Source: Streptomyces sp. SAI-127 (GTDB lineage Bacteria; Actinomycetota; Actinomycetes; Streptomycetales; Streptomycetaceae). Taken from it: 64,000 nucleotides of DNA. The translations under genes were made by a program, and so were the position numbers. This document shows positions 8,435 to 17,399 of the stretch, piece after piece; the stretch's first letter is position 1; every line of letters starts with the position of its first letter. The stretch is taken from contig NZ_JARXYJ010000001.1 of assembly GCF_029894425.1 (NCBI RefSeq), positions 7,956,501 to 8,020,500 on the forward strand, in the 5' to 3' direction. Below the pieces are notes generated by a model. It made no database searches. It was not told the origin of the DNA and saw only the letters and a program-made list of their open reading frames with translations.

Positions 8435-9562
8435 ATGCCCTCGCACGACACCCGACTCCCCCTGTCCAGAAGGGGATTCCTGCTCGCGAGCACCGGAGCG
8501 GCGGCCGCGCTCGCCCTCGCGCCGGCCCCCGCGCAGGCCGGCGCCCGGCGCCCGTTCGGCCGCTTCGGATCACCGGCCGCCCGGCTCACCCCGCAGACCC
8601 TCTACATCGACCCGAAGGGCCGCGGCGACCACACCACCGTCAAGGACGCCGTCACCGCCGCCACCGGCAGCGGCTGGACCCTGGTCCTGGCACCCGGCAC
8701 CTACCGGGAGACCGTCGCCGTCGACGTCACCCGCACCGAGGCGACCTGGATCGGCGCCTCCGAGGACCCCCGCGACGTCGTGATCGTGTACGACAACGCG
8801 GCCGGCACCCCCAAGCCCGGCGGCGGCACCTACGGCACCACCGGGTCGGCCACCACGACCGTGCAGGCCGACGGCTTCACCGCCCGCTGGATCACCTTCG
8901 CCAACGACTGGCTGCGCGCCGACCACCCCGGCGTCACCGGCACCCAGGCCGTCGCCATCAAGGTCCAGGGCGACCGCTCCGCCTTCCACCACTGCCGCTT
9001 CCTCGGCCACCAGGACACCCTCTACGCCGACTCGATCGCCCTCACCTCCTTCGCCCGCCAGTACTTCGCGCACTGCTATGCCGAAGGAGACGTCGACTTC
9101 GTCTTCGGGCGGGCCACGGCCGTCTACGAGCACTGCCACTTCCGGACCCTGAACCGGACCGACCTGGCGGCGGCGCCGTACGGCTTCGTCTTCGCGCCCT
9201 CCACGGCGGGTGCCAACCCGCGCGGCTACCTCGTCACCAGGAGCCGCGTCAGCAGCGAGGCGCCGGACGCCTTCTACAAGCTGGCCCGCCCGTGGGTGCC
9301 GAGCTCCGACACCACCGCCCGGCCCTCGCTGGTGGTGCGGGACACCTGGCTGGGCCCCGGTATCGACGCGGCCGCCCCCTACACCAACATGTCGGACGCC
9401 TTCCCCTGGCAGAACCAGCGCTTCGCCGAGTACCGCGACACCGGCCCCGGCGCCAGGATCACCGTCCCGGAGAGCCGGCCCCAACTCACCGCCGAGCAAG
9501 CCGAATCGGCCACCCGGGAGGCCTACCTCGGTGACTGGAAGCCGTGGCGGGAGGAGTGCTGA
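8435..9562 (+). CDS. Secreted pectin methylesterase (CE8), first of a tandem pair
   Basis: A 375-residue protein with a Tat signal (LSRRGFLLASTGAAAALAL) and a signal-peptidase site near AQAGA. CE8 pectin methylesterase motifs are all present: PGTYRE, GHQDTL with Asp194, DVDFVFG with Asp221, and LARPW with Arg285. It converts methylated homogalacturonan into pectate, the substrate of the PL1 and PL9 lyases nearby. The next gene starts 1 nt downstream and encodes a paralogue, so the pair looks like a tandem duplication followed by divergence. Shared segments such as ANDWLRADHP and the GT(Y)GT linker support this. Confidence 0.93.
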   Translation: MPSHDTRLPLSRRGFLLASTGAAAALALAPAPAQAGARRPFGRFGSPAARLTPQTLYIDPKGRGDHTTVKDAVTAATGSGWTLVLAPGTYRETVAVDVTRTEATWIGASEDPRDVVIVYDNAAGTPKPGGGTYGTTGSATTTVQADGFTARWITFANDWLRADHPGVTGTQAVAIKVQGDRSAFHHCRFLGHQDTLYADSIALTSFARQYFAHCYAEGDVDFVFGRATAVYEHCHFRTLNRTDLAAAPYGFVFAPSTAGANPRGYLVTRSRVSSEAPDAFYKLARPWVPSSDTTARPSLVVRDTWLGPGIDAAAPYTNMSDAFPWQNQRFAEYRDTGPGARITVPESRPQLTAEQAESATREAYLGDWKPWREEC

Positions 9563-9563
9563 C

Positions 9564-10592
9564 ATGCGGCGACGAGCACTGATCAGCGCCGGTGTCGGCC
9601 TCGTCGTGGCGGTGGCCGCCCCGGCCCGCGCGGGAACGCGCCGCGTCCTCCACGTCCGCCCCGGCGATTCCGTCCAGGCGGCCGTCGACGCGGTCACCGG
9701 CCCCGGCTGGACGATCGTCGTGCACCCGGGCACCTACCGCGAGGTCGTCAACATCCCGGCGGGCAAAGCGGAGTTGACTGTACGCGGCGCCGTCCGCGAC
9801 CCCCACGCCGCCGTCATCATCTACGACAACGCCAACGGCACCCAGAAGCCCGACGGTTCGGGCACCTACGGCACCGCGGGCTCCGCCACCTTCTCCTCCG
9901 CGGCCCCCGGCCTCACCGTCCGCGACCTCACCCTCGCCAACGACTGGCTGCGCGCCGACCACCCCGACATCACCGGCACCCAGGCGGTCGCCGCCTACAC
10001 CTACGGCGACCGCACCCACTTCGAGAACGTCCGCCTCCTGGCCCACCAGGACACCCTCTTCGTCGAGACCACCGCGCTCACCGCCTTCGACCGGCAGTAC
10101 TTCCGCCGCTGCTACATCGAGGGCGACGTCGACTTCGTCTTCGGCCGGGCCACCGCCGTCTTCGAGGAGTGCCACTTCCACACACTCCAGCGGGACGTCG
10201 GCTTCACCCCCAAGGGCATGGTCTTCGCCCCCTCCACCGCCCGCGCCAACCCCTACGGCGTCCTCGCCGTCCGCTCCCGCATCACCTCGGGGGCAGAAGA
10301 CGCGGCGTACAAGCTGGCACGGCCCTGGGTGCCGTCGTACGAGACGACCGCCTGGCCGTCCCTCGTGGTGCGGAACAGCCGGATCGGGCCCGGGATCGAC
10401 CCGGTCGCGCCCTACACCAACATGCGCGAGGCCTATCCCTGGCAGGCCATGCGTTTTCGGGAGTACGCCAACTCCGGCCCCGGCGCGGTGATCTCCGTCC
10501 CCGGGAACCGGCCCCAGCTGGCCGCCGAAGAGGCCGCCATGCACACCCGGCGGACGTATCTCGGGGACTGGAGGCCCTATGAGCGCCGGTGA
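9564..10592 (+). CDS. Secreted pectin methylesterase (CE8), second of a tandem pair
   Basis: A 342-residue protein read from ATG 9564. GGAGG lies upstream inside the end of the preceding gene, and this start gives a short signal sequence (RRRALISAGVGLVVAVAAPARAG). CE8 residues are intact: AHQDTL with Asp163, DVDFVFG with Asp190, LARPW with Arg253. It is clearly paralogous to the gene at 8435 but shorter at the N-terminus. The two may differ in attack pattern or pH range, which cannot be judged here. Its 3' end overlaps the start of the next gene by 14 nt, so the three genes are probably co-translated. Confidence 0.92.
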   Translation: MRRRALISAGVGLVVAVAAPARAGTRRVLHVRPGDSVQAAVDAVTGPGWTIVVHPGTYREVVNIPAGKAELTVRGAVRDPHAAVIIYDNANGTQKPDGSGTYGTAGSATFSSAAPGLTVRDLTLANDWLRADHPDITGTQAVAAYTYGDRTHFENVRLLAHQDTLFVETTALTAFDRQYFRRCYIEGDVDFVFGRATAVFEECHFHTLQRDVGFTPKGMVFAPSTARANPYGVLAVRSRITSGAEDAAYKLARPWVPSYETTAWPSLVVRNSRIGPGIDPVAPYTNMREAYPWQAMRFREYANSGPGAVISVPGNRPQLAAEEAAMHTRRTYLGDWRPYERR

Positions 10593-11730
10593 CCCGGTGG
10601 GCCGACGGGCGTTCGTGGTGGGCGCCGGAGCGGCCATGCTGGCCGGGGGAGCGGTGAGCCCCGCTGAAGCCGGGGTCGTGGACGGTCCGCTGCCCGACTT
10701 CCACCCGGCGCTCAAGGCCGAGCTGGACTTCCCGCTGGCCTGGGGGACTTCGCCGGTCCGCGATTTCCGCGCCTGGCGGCGGGCGGCCCGCGCCAAGGTC
10801 GAGGAGCACCTCCTCGTCGACCGCGAGGACGGGACGCCGTACGACGCCGAATACGTCCGGGGCCCACAGGGCGACGGCTACACGCGGGAGTTGGTGACCC
10901 TCTCCCTCACCCGTCACGAACGCGTCCGCGCCGCACTGCTCACCCCGCACGGTCCCGGGCCGTTCCCCGCCGTGCTGCTTCTCCACGATCACGGGGCGAA
11001 GTTCGACATCGGCAAGGAGAAACTGGTCCGGCCCTGGTACGACGACGCCCGGCTCGCCTCCGCGCAGACCTGGGCGGACAAGTACTTCAGCGGCCGGTTC
11101 GTCGGCGACGAGCTGGCCCGGCGCGGCTATGTCGTCCTGTGCGCGGACGCGCTCGGCTGGGGCGACCGCGGACCGATCGCCTACGAACAGCAGCAGGCCC
11201 TGGCAAGCAACTTCTACAACCTCGGCTCCTCCCTCGCCGGACTCATGGCCCGGGAGGACGCCCGGGCCGCGCGGTTCCTGGCGGGGCTGGGACGGGTGCG
11301 CGAGGTCGCCGCCGTGGGCTTCTCCATGGGCGCCTACCGCGCCTGGCAGACCGCCGCGCTCACCGAGGCCGTCGCCGCCACCGCCGCCGTCTGCTGGATG
11401 ACCGGCCTCAAGGAAATGATGGTGCCCGGCAACAACACCCTGCGCGGGCAGTCCAGTTACTACATGCTCCACCCGGGGCTGCCCCGGTTCCTCGACTTCC
11501 CCGACGTGGCGAGCATCGCCGCCCCCAGGCCGATGCTCTTCTTCAACGGCGGGCTCGACCCGCTGTTCCCCGCCGACGGCGTACAGGTCGCGTACGACAA
11601 GCTGCGCGCCGTCTGGCACTCCCGCCACGCCGAGGAGCGGTTGCACCTGAAGACCTGGCCCGACCTCGGCCATGTCTTCGTCGACCGCATGCAGGACGAG
11701 GTCTTCGGCTGGCTCGACGCCGTCCTGTAA
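10579..11730 (+). CDS. Exported alpha/beta hydrolase (putative carbohydrate esterase)
   Basis: A 383-residue protein with a Tat-like N-terminus (GRRAFVVGAGAAMLAGGAV). It has a full alpha/beta-hydrolase triad: nucleophile Ser249 in GFSMG, acid Asp327 in NGGLDPLF, and His365 in DLGHVF. The family is that of dienelactone-hydrolase-like and acetyl-xylan-esterase-like proteins (HDHGAKFDIGKEK, then ADALGWGDRG). Placed in a tight run with two pectin methylesterases, it most likely removes acetyl, feruloyl or methyl esters from pectic material. The substrate is an inference; the catalytic fold is seen directly. Confidence 0.78.
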   Translation: MSAGDPVGRRAFVVGAGAAMLAGGAVSPAEAGVVDGPLPDFHPALKAELDFPLAWGTSPVRDFRAWRRAARAKVEEHLLVDREDGTPYDAEYVRGPQGDGYTRELVTLSLTRHERVRAALLTPHGPGPFPAVLLLHDHGAKFDIGKEKLVRPWYDDARLASAQTWADKYFSGRFVGDELARRGYVVLCADALGWGDRGPIAYEQQQALASNFYNLGSSLAGLMAREDARAARFLAGLGRVREVAAVGFSMGAYRAWQTAALTEAVAATAAVCWMTGLKEMMVPGNNTLRGQSSYYMLHPGLPRFLDFPDVASIAAPRPMLFFNGGLDPLFPADGVQVAYDKLRAVWHSRHAEERLHLKTWPDLGHVFVDRMQDEVFGWLDAVL

Positions 11731-11786
11731 CCCCGTCCCCGAAAAGGCACGACCCCCCGAAAGCACGGCGAAAGGACCCGCACTCC

Positions 11787-12899
11787 ATGTCTCGTCGTAC
11801 CGCTCTCATCGCCACGGCTGCCCTCGCCCTCGGCTCCGGCATCGCCGTTCTCCCCACCCAGGCCCAGGCTGCGACGGTCGTCGTCAGCAACTCGACCGAC
11901 CTGTCCAACGCCATCAAGAACGCCACCGCCGGCACCGTCATCCAGGTCCGAGGCGGCACCTACTACCCGACGGCCACCCTCCAGTCCACGGCCAACGGCA
12001 GCTCCTCCGCGCCGGTCACCCTCACCGCGTACGGCTCGGAGACCGTGAAGATCGACGGCTCGTCGCTCCCCGACGGCGACTGGATCTTCAAACTGACCGC
12101 CGACTACTGGAACGTCTCCAACATCACCTTCCAGAACTCCCCGGACAGCGCGGTCGTCTGCCAGTCCTGCACCGGGACGGTCTGGAACAACATCAAGACC
12201 ATCAACGGCGGCGACTCCGGCTTCACGCTCACCGGCGACGGGACCGTCAACAACACGGTCAAGAACATCGACTCCTACGGCAACTACGACGCCGCGAACC
12301 ACGGCGAGAACGCCGACGGCATCGCCGTGAAGTTCGGCTCCGGCACCGGCAACCTCATCACCGGCGCCCGCCTCTACAACAACTCGGACGACGGTCTGGA
12401 CTTCTGGTCCTTCTCCTCGCCCGTCACCGTCGAACACACCTGGTCCATGGGCAACGGCGCCAACCGCTGGTCCGACTCCGCCTTCGCGGGCGACGGCAAC
12501 GGCTACAAGCTGGGCGGCGACGGCGAGGTCGTCGCGCACGTCATCAACAACTCCGCCGCCTGGGGCAACGCCGGCAACGGATTCACCGAGAACTCCAACA
12601 CCGGCGCCATCGTCATCAACCGCACCACCGCCTACGCCAACAGCAAGTGGGGCTACTACTTCGCCACCGGCTCCGCCAAGCTCGGCAAGAACCTCGCGGT
12701 GAGCAACGGCGGCGGCTCGGTCAACAAGGGCTCCAAGGTCACCTCGTCAGGCAACAACTGGGACAGCGGGATCAGCACCCCGGCCTTCAAGTCGACGGAC
12801 GCCTCGACGACGTACAACGCCCGCAGTTCCAGCGGCACCCTGCCCGCCACCACGTTCCTGACGACGGGCAGCACCACCATCGGCGCGACCATGAACTGA
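11787..12899 (+). CDS. Secreted pectate lyase (PL9), copy 1
   Basis: A 370-residue protein with a Sec signal (SRRTALIATAALALGSGIAVL, cut after AQAA). It is a right-handed beta-helix lyase of family PL9. From memory of Erwinia Pel9A (Asp209, Asp233, Asp234, Asp237, Lys273), the spacing is matched exactly here by Asp177 (NADG), Asp201-Asp202, Asp205 (SDDGLD) and Lys241 (GYKLGG). So the calcium site and catalytic Lys appear intact. It cleaves polygalacturonate outside the cell. ATG 11787 is preceded by GGCGAAAGGA. A paralogue lies at 16190. Confidence 0.9.
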   Translation: MSRRTALIATAALALGSGIAVLPTQAQAATVVVSNSTDLSNAIKNATAGTVIQVRGGTYYPTATLQSTANGSSSAPVTLTAYGSETVKIDGSSLPDGDWIFKLTADYWNVSNITFQNSPDSAVVCQSCTGTVWNNIKTINGGDSGFTLTGDGTVNNTVKNIDSYGNYDAANHGENADGIAVKFGSGTGNLITGARLYNNSDDGLDFWSFSSPVTVEHTWSMGNGANRWSDSAFAGDGNGYKLGGDGEVVAHVINNSAAWGNAGNGFTENSNTGAIVINRTTAYANSKWGYYFATGSAKLGKNLAVSNGGGSVNKGSKVTSSGNNWDSGISTPAFKSTDASTTYNARSSSGTLPATTFLTTGSTTIGATMN

Positions 12900-12914
12900 C
12901 GTCTGAAAACCCCG

Positions 12915-12939
12915 GCTCGGGGCGCTTGACCCGTTTTTT
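12915..12939 (+). terminator. Possible intrinsic terminator after PL9 copy 1
   Basis: A short GC stem (CGGG with CCCG, loop GCGCTTGA) is followed directly by six T. A U-run of this kind is rare in this GC-rich DNA, which is why it stands out. The stem is short, so confidence is modest. Confidence 0.4.
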
Positions 12940-12988
12940 ACCGGGCGGGTCTCGCGCCCACCGGGGTGACGCGCGTAGAACCTCTGTC

Positions 12989-13786
12989 ATGCATAAGTCA
13001 CTGCGTATCGCAGCCGTCGCCACCACCTGTGCGGTCGCCGGCGTCGCCCTGTACGGCGCCGGCGCGGCCACCGCCGGCCAGTCCACGGCGAACTCCACGC
13101 ACGAGCCCTACAACATCGGGCTCCTGGTCAAGGACATCGACACCTACTACGGCACCGCGGCCGACGCGAACGGTGTCTACCAGGCGTCCCCCACCAGCCC
13201 GTACGCCAAGGACCTCGCCTCCCTCGACAAGGCGGCCCGGAAGTACATCGACCAGGCCGCCCGCAAGGCGCACCACAAGGGCGAGAAGCCCGCCGTCGTC
13301 TTCGACATCGACGACACGCTGCTGCTCAGCCTCGACTACGAGAAGCGCTACAACTACACGTACAACGCGACCACGTGGGCCGACTACGTGAACCGGGCCG
13401 ACCGCCCGGCTGTCTTCGGCAGCCCCGAGCTCGTGCAGTACGCCGAGAAGAAGGGCGTCGAGGTCTTCTACAACTCGGGCCTCAGCGAGGCGCAGCGCTC
13501 GGCCGCGGTCGAGAACCTGAAGAAGATCGGCGCCGATGTGAACCTCGACGCCGACCACGTGTTCCTCAAGGACAAGGCGAACCCGCCGTCCTACCTGAGC
13601 GCCTGCGCCACGCCGGGCACCTGGACCTGCACCACCGTGCAGTACAAGTCCGGCACCCGCGCGCACATCGAGAAGGACCTCGGGTACGAGATCATCGCCA
13701 ACTTCGGCGACCAGTACTCCGACCTCGAGGGCGGCTACGCCGACAAGACGTACAAGCTCCCGAACCCGACGTACTTCGTGAGCTAG
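12989..13786 (+). CDS. Secreted HAD-superfamily acid phosphatase (class B-like)
   Basis: A 265-residue protein with an N-terminal signal peptide (HKSLRIAAVATTCAVAGVAL, cut near TAGQ). The HAD motif I is FDIDDTLL, followed by the long insertion typical of acid phosphatase class B/IIIB proteins (SLDYEKRYNYTYN). Motif II-type FYNSGLS and the late acidic motif NFGDQYSDLEGG are present. It should release phosphate from organic phosphate esters outside the cell. The gene is an outsider within the pectin island. Its TAG stop shares the palindrome CTAG with the stop of the opposing GH43 gene, so the two convergent genes overlap by 4 nt. Confidence 0.85.
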   Translation: MHKSLRIAAVATTCAVAGVALYGAGAATAGQSTANSTHEPYNIGLLVKDIDTYYGTAADANGVYQASPTSPYAKDLASLDKAARKYIDQAARKAHHKGEKPAVVFDIDDTLLLSLDYEKRYNYTYNATTWADYVNRADRPAVFGSPELVQYAEKKGVEVFYNSGLSEAQRSAAVENLKKIGADVNLDADHVFLKDKANPPSYLSACATPGTWTCTTVQYKSGTRAHIEKDLGYEIIANFGDQYSDLEGGYADKTYKLPNPTYFVS

Positions 13787-15981
13787 TTCTTCACCGGCCG
13801 GATCCCCTCGAGGGTCGGCACCACGGGCTTGATCGTGCCGTCCGCCGCGAACTCCAGCCGGTCGACGGTGGTTTCGCGGTGCATACCGTCGCCGCCGGGC
13901 TTCCCCGGCCCGTTCAGGGCGAACCGGTGATAGACGATGTACCAGTCGTCGGTGCCGGGGACGTTCACCACGGAGTGGTGGCCGGTGGCGAGGATGCCGT
14001 ACTCGGGACGCTTGGACAGGATCGTCCCCTTCTTGGTCCACGGGCCGAGCGGGGACGGTCCCGTCGCATAGGCGACGTGGTAGTTCTCGCTGCGGGTGTC
14101 GTCCTCGGACCACATGAAGTAGTACGTGCCGTTCCGCTTGATCACGAAGGAACCCTCGCGGAAGTTGTCCGGGGTGATGTCCTTCACCGCGGCGGCGTCA
14201 TAGGACGTCATGTCGTCGTTCAGCGCGACGACATAGCCGTGCCCGTTGCCCCAGTAGAGGTACGACGTTCCGTCGTCGTCCGTGAAGACGGCCGGGTCGA
14301 TCATCTGGCCCTGCAGCGAGCCGCCCTTCGCCACCAGCGGCTTGCCCAGCGCGTCCTTGAAGGGACCGGCGGGGGAGTCCGCCACCGCCACGCCGATCTG
14401 CTGCTCGGCGCAGAAGTAGAAGTAGTACTTGCCGTTCTTCTCCGCGATGGCCGGCGCCCATGCGTACTTGTCGGCCCACGACACGTCCGCACCGAGGTCG
14501 AGGATGACCCCGTGGTCCTTCCAGTGGACCAGGTCCTTCGACGAGTACGCCTTGAACCGCGTCCCGCTCCAGCCGTTGAAGCCGTCGGTGGTCGGGTAGA
14601 TCCAGTACTCGCCGTTCAGATAGTGCACGTCGGGGTCGGCGTTGAGGCCGGGGAGGACGGGGCTGCCGGTCGGCACGGCCTCGACGGTCCATCTGCGGGC
14701 CGTGCCGTCCGCCGCCGTAACGGTGTACGTCAGCGGTGTGCGGAAGTCACGCCGGGTGCCGGATCGGGGAGTGACCGTGGCTCCCGCACCGACCGCCAAC
14801 TCCGGTGCGAGACGGACGAGATCGGTGCCCGGCCGCATCGGCAGCACGACCTTCGACGCGGCCTCCGTGACGATCGCGTACCCCTTCTGACCCTTGGCCG
14901 TCGCGTCCACCACAGAGGCGGGCGTCGACGGATACGCGGCCAGCAGCCGGTCGTACTCCTGCTGCGTCACCGGAAGTACCGTGCCGTGCCGGGGACTCGC
15001 GGGCAGTTGGTAGTTCGTGGACGGGGTCCACTGGCCCGAGTCGAGGTCGGTGGTCTCGAAGGGGACGTACCCGCGACCGCCGTACTCGTCGATGAACAGG
15101 TACCACTTCTTCTCGGTGTTCGACTTGAACACCGTCGGGCCCTCACCGCGGTCCATCGCACCGCTGCCGATGCAGTCCGCGACCAGGTCGTACTTGGCCG
15201 AGGTCAGACTCGTCGACTTCTCGCCGGTGATGAACTTGGCACAGGGCGAGCTGGAGGTGGGGTCCCGCTCGTCCTTGGTGTAGCGGTAGTAGGTGTCCTT
15301 GTACTTCACGACCGTCGAGTCGATCACCGAGTAGCCGGGGTCGTCCCAGACCTTGGGCGCGCTGAAGGTGCGGAAGTCCTTCGTGGTCGCGTACAGCATC
15401 TTGTTGTACGTCGATCCCGTGTGCTCGGGGTCGTCGTCGGCGTACAGCTTCGACGCCCAGAAGACGACGTACTCACCGAGGCTGTCGTCCCAATAGGCCT
15501 CCGGCGCCCAGGTGTTGCCCGCGTTGTCCGGGGCGACCTTCACCAGGCGCTGGTCGGTCCAGTGGACCAGGTCGGTGGACTCCCAGATCATGACCGACTT
15601 GCTGCCGTGCCGCTGGACGTCGTCCCAACTGCCGCTGCTGTTCTTGTACATGCGCAGGTCGGTCGCGATCAGAAAGAACTTGTCGCCCTTGGGGGAGCGG
15701 ATCACGAAGGGGTCGCGCAGGCCCTTCTCGCCGATCGTCGACGTCAGCACCGGCTTGCCCTGGTTCAGCTCGCGCCAGTGCAGGGGGTCGTTGCCGCGGC
15801 TGAGGGCGTAGCGGATCTGCTCGCCGTCGGCGGTGCCCTCGCCGGTGAAGTAGGCGAAGAGATAGCCGGCGTACTTGGGGTGGCTCACGGGTGGTGCTCC
15901 TGAGTGGGCGGAACCGGGCGGTGCGGTGAGAAGGGCCAGCAGTAGCGAGAGACAGGCGACGAGGAGGATACGAGGGCGCAT
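13783..15981 (-). CDS. Secreted protein with two GH43 domains
   Basis: A 732-residue exported protein (signal RPRILLVACLSLLLALLTAP). The first GH43-like five-bladed propeller, about residues 35-345, opens with YLFAYFTGEG, has LRDPF and WAPEAYWD, and looks like the family that often carries a LamG or second module. A short linker domain follows. A complete second GH43 domain, about 440-730, has GLNADPDVHYLNGEYWIYP, MIDPAVF, FREGSFVIK and the metal-site-like GILATGHHSVV. It probably hydrolyses arabinan or arabinogalactan side chains of pectin. It is divergent from the PL9 gene at 16190 and may share regulatory DNA with it. The division of labour between the two domains is unknown. Confidence 0.86.
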   Translation of the reverse strand: MRPRILLVACLSLLLALLTAPPGSAHSGAPPVSHPKYAGYLFAYFTGEGTADGEQIRYALSRGNDPLHWRELNQGKPVLTSTIGEKGLRDPFVIRSPKGDKFFLIATDLRMYKNSSGSWDDVQRHGSKSVMIWESTDLVHWTDQRLVKVAPDNAGNTWAPEAYWDDSLGEYVVFWASKLYADDDPEHTGSTYNKMLYATTKDFRTFSAPKVWDDPGYSVIDSTVVKYKDTYYRYTKDERDPTSSSPCAKFITGEKSTSLTSAKYDLVADCIGSGAMDRGEGPTVFKSNTEKKWYLFIDEYGGRGYVPFETTDLDSGQWTPSTNYQLPASPRHGTVLPVTQQEYDRLLAAYPSTPASVVDATAKGQKGYAIVTEAASKVVLPMRPGTDLVRLAPELAVGAGATVTPRSGTRRDFRTPLTYTVTAADGTARRWTVEAVPTGSPVLPGLNADPDVHYLNGEYWIYPTTDGFNGWSGTRFKAYSSKDLVHWKDHGVILDLGADVSWADKYAWAPAIAEKNGKYYFYFCAEQQIGVAVADSPAGPFKDALGKPLVAKGGSLQGQMIDPAVFTDDDGTSYLYWGNGHGYVVALNDDMTSYDAAAVKDITPDNFREGSFVIKRNGTYYFMWSEDDTRSENYHVAYATGPSPLGPWTKKGTILSKRPEYGILATGHHSVVNVPGTDDWYIVYHRFALNGPGKPGGDGMHRETTVDRLEFAADGTIKPVVPTLEGIRPVKN

Positions 15982-16094
15982 GTCGCTCCTGTGAGTGTGG
16001 GGGTGTGGGGGTTTCTGTTGGGGGCTGTGCGCGCCTTCGGAGTGTTACCAGTGGGAAACAGCACGTCAATCGATGAGTGCGCGAGGAGAAGCAG

Positions 16095-16105
16095 CGAAAG
16101 TTTCG
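16095..16105. promoter_or_regulatory. Palindromic CGAAAGTTTCG, candidate operator
   Basis: A perfect 11-bp inverted repeat (CGAAA, G, TTTCG) lies in the 208-bp divergent region between the double-GH43 gene and PL9 copy 2. It resembles the CGAA/TTCG-type boxes reported for plant-polysaccharide regulators in Streptomyces (from memory, e.g. BxlR). It could control both genes. No regulator gene is adjacent. Confidence 0.45.
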
Positions 16106-16189
16106 GTTGTTTTCGTCGAGGCGCGGCAACTTCGTCGGCCCTGGTGGCGACTTCAGGGCGTCCCCATTGCCGAGGAAAGGAACGCCCCC

Positions 16190-17344
16190 GTGCGTCACAG
16201 CACCGGACGCCACCGCCGGACCCGCACGCTCTCCATCGCCGCGGCGGTCGCCGTCGCCGCGGGCGCGGGCGGCGTCCATCTCGGCCTGTCGGGTGGCGGG
16301 GCGGAGGCCGCGTCGACGACGGTCACCGTGTCCGGCACGGCTCAGCTGGAAGCGGCTGTGAAGAACGCCACCGCGGGTACGGTCATTCAGGTCCGCGCCG
16401 GTACGTACACTCCGTCGGCCACCCTCAAGTCCACGGCCGACGGCACGAGTTCGGCACGGATCACCTTGCGGGCGTACGGCAGCGAGAAGGTGCGGATCGA
16501 CGGGTCCAGGCTGCCCGCGGGGGCCTGGCTGGCCGGGATATACGGCGACTACTGGACCGTCCAGAACCTCACCTTCCAGAACTCCCCGGCCCAGGGCTTC
16601 GTCGTGACCTCCTCCGTCGGCGGCATCTTCAAGAACCTCGTCACCGCGAACAACGGGGACTCCGGGTTCACCCTGCGCGGAGACGGGACCAGCGACAACC
16701 TCGTGCAGAACCTGGACAGTCACGGCAACTACGACCCGTCCGGGCACGGGCAGAACGCCGACGGGATCGCCGTGAAGTTCGGGTCCGGCACCGGCAACCG
16801 GATCACGGGCGCGCGCCTCTACGACAACTCCGACGACGGGCTCGACCTGTGGCAGTTCTCCTCGCCGGTCACCGTCGAGCACAGCTGGGCCTTCGGGAAC
16901 GGCAGGAACCGGTGGGGGGACAGCGCCTTCGAGGGCAACGGCAACGGCTTCAAGCTGGGCGGCGGGGGCGTCACGGTGGCGCACATCGTCAACAACAACG
17001 CGGCCTGGGGCAACACGCTGAACGGGTTCACCGAGAACTCCAACACCGGGGCGATCGTGCTGAACCGCAACACGGCGTACTCCAACGCCGAGGCCGGGTT
17101 CTACTTCGCCGCGGGCAGGGCCCGGTTGGCGCGGAATCTGGCGGTGGGCAACAAGGGCGGGTCGGCGAAGCGGAGTTCGTCCACGGTGTCCGCGGCGAAC
17201 AACTGGGACAGCGGGGTACCGACCCCGGCATTCAGGTCGACGGATGCCACCACGGCACACGGCACCCGCGAGCCGGGCGGTTCGCTGCCCTCGACGGCCT
17301 TCCTGACCACCGGCTCCACCAGCATCGGCACCACGATGAACTGA
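16190..17344 (+). CDS. Secreted pectate lyase (PL9), copy 2
   Basis: A 384-residue paralogue of the PL9 lyase at 11787. GTG 16190 is selected because the strong GAGGAAAGGAA lies 8 nt before it. A signal peptide follows (TRTLSIAAAVAVAAGAGGV, cut near EAAST). The calcium-site acids and catalytic Lys are conserved with identical spacing: Asp191, Asp215-Asp216, Asp219 and Lys255. Differences from copy 1 are spread along the surface turns, so this is an older duplication. It is followed by a textbook hairpin terminator. Having two PL9 enzymes besides two PL1 modules suggests adaptation to varied pectate structures. Confidence 0.9.
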   Translation: MRHSTGRHRRTRTLSIAAAVAVAAGAGGVHLGLSGGGAEAASTTVTVSGTAQLEAAVKNATAGTVIQVRAGTYTPSATLKSTADGTSSARITLRAYGSEKVRIDGSRLPAGAWLAGIYGDYWTVQNLTFQNSPAQGFVVTSSVGGIFKNLVTANNGDSGFTLRGDGTSDNLVQNLDSHGNYDPSGHGQNADGIAVKFGSGTGNRITGARLYDNSDDGLDLWQFSSPVTVEHSWAFGNGRNRWGDSAFEGNGNGFKLGGGGVTVAHIVNNNAAWGNTLNGFTENSNTGAIVLNRNTAYSNAEAGFYFAAGRARLARNLAVGNKGGSAKRSSSTVSAANNWDSGVPTPAFRSTDATTAHGTREPGGSLPSTAFLTTGSTSIGTTMN

Positions 17345-17360
17345 GCGGAGAACGACGAAA

Positions 17361-17390
17361 CGCCCCGCCTGTCGTCACAGGCGGGGCGTT
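17361..17390 (+). terminator. Strong intrinsic terminator after PL9 copy 2
   Basis: A perfect 12-bp stem (CGCCCCGCCTGT and ACAGGCGGGGCG) with a CGTC tetraloop is followed by TT. It starts 17 nt after the lyase stop. Because the stem is symmetrical it could also stop the convergent rhamnogalacturonan lyase transcript. Confidence 0.85.
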
Positions 17391-17399
17391 CCTCGTGCC

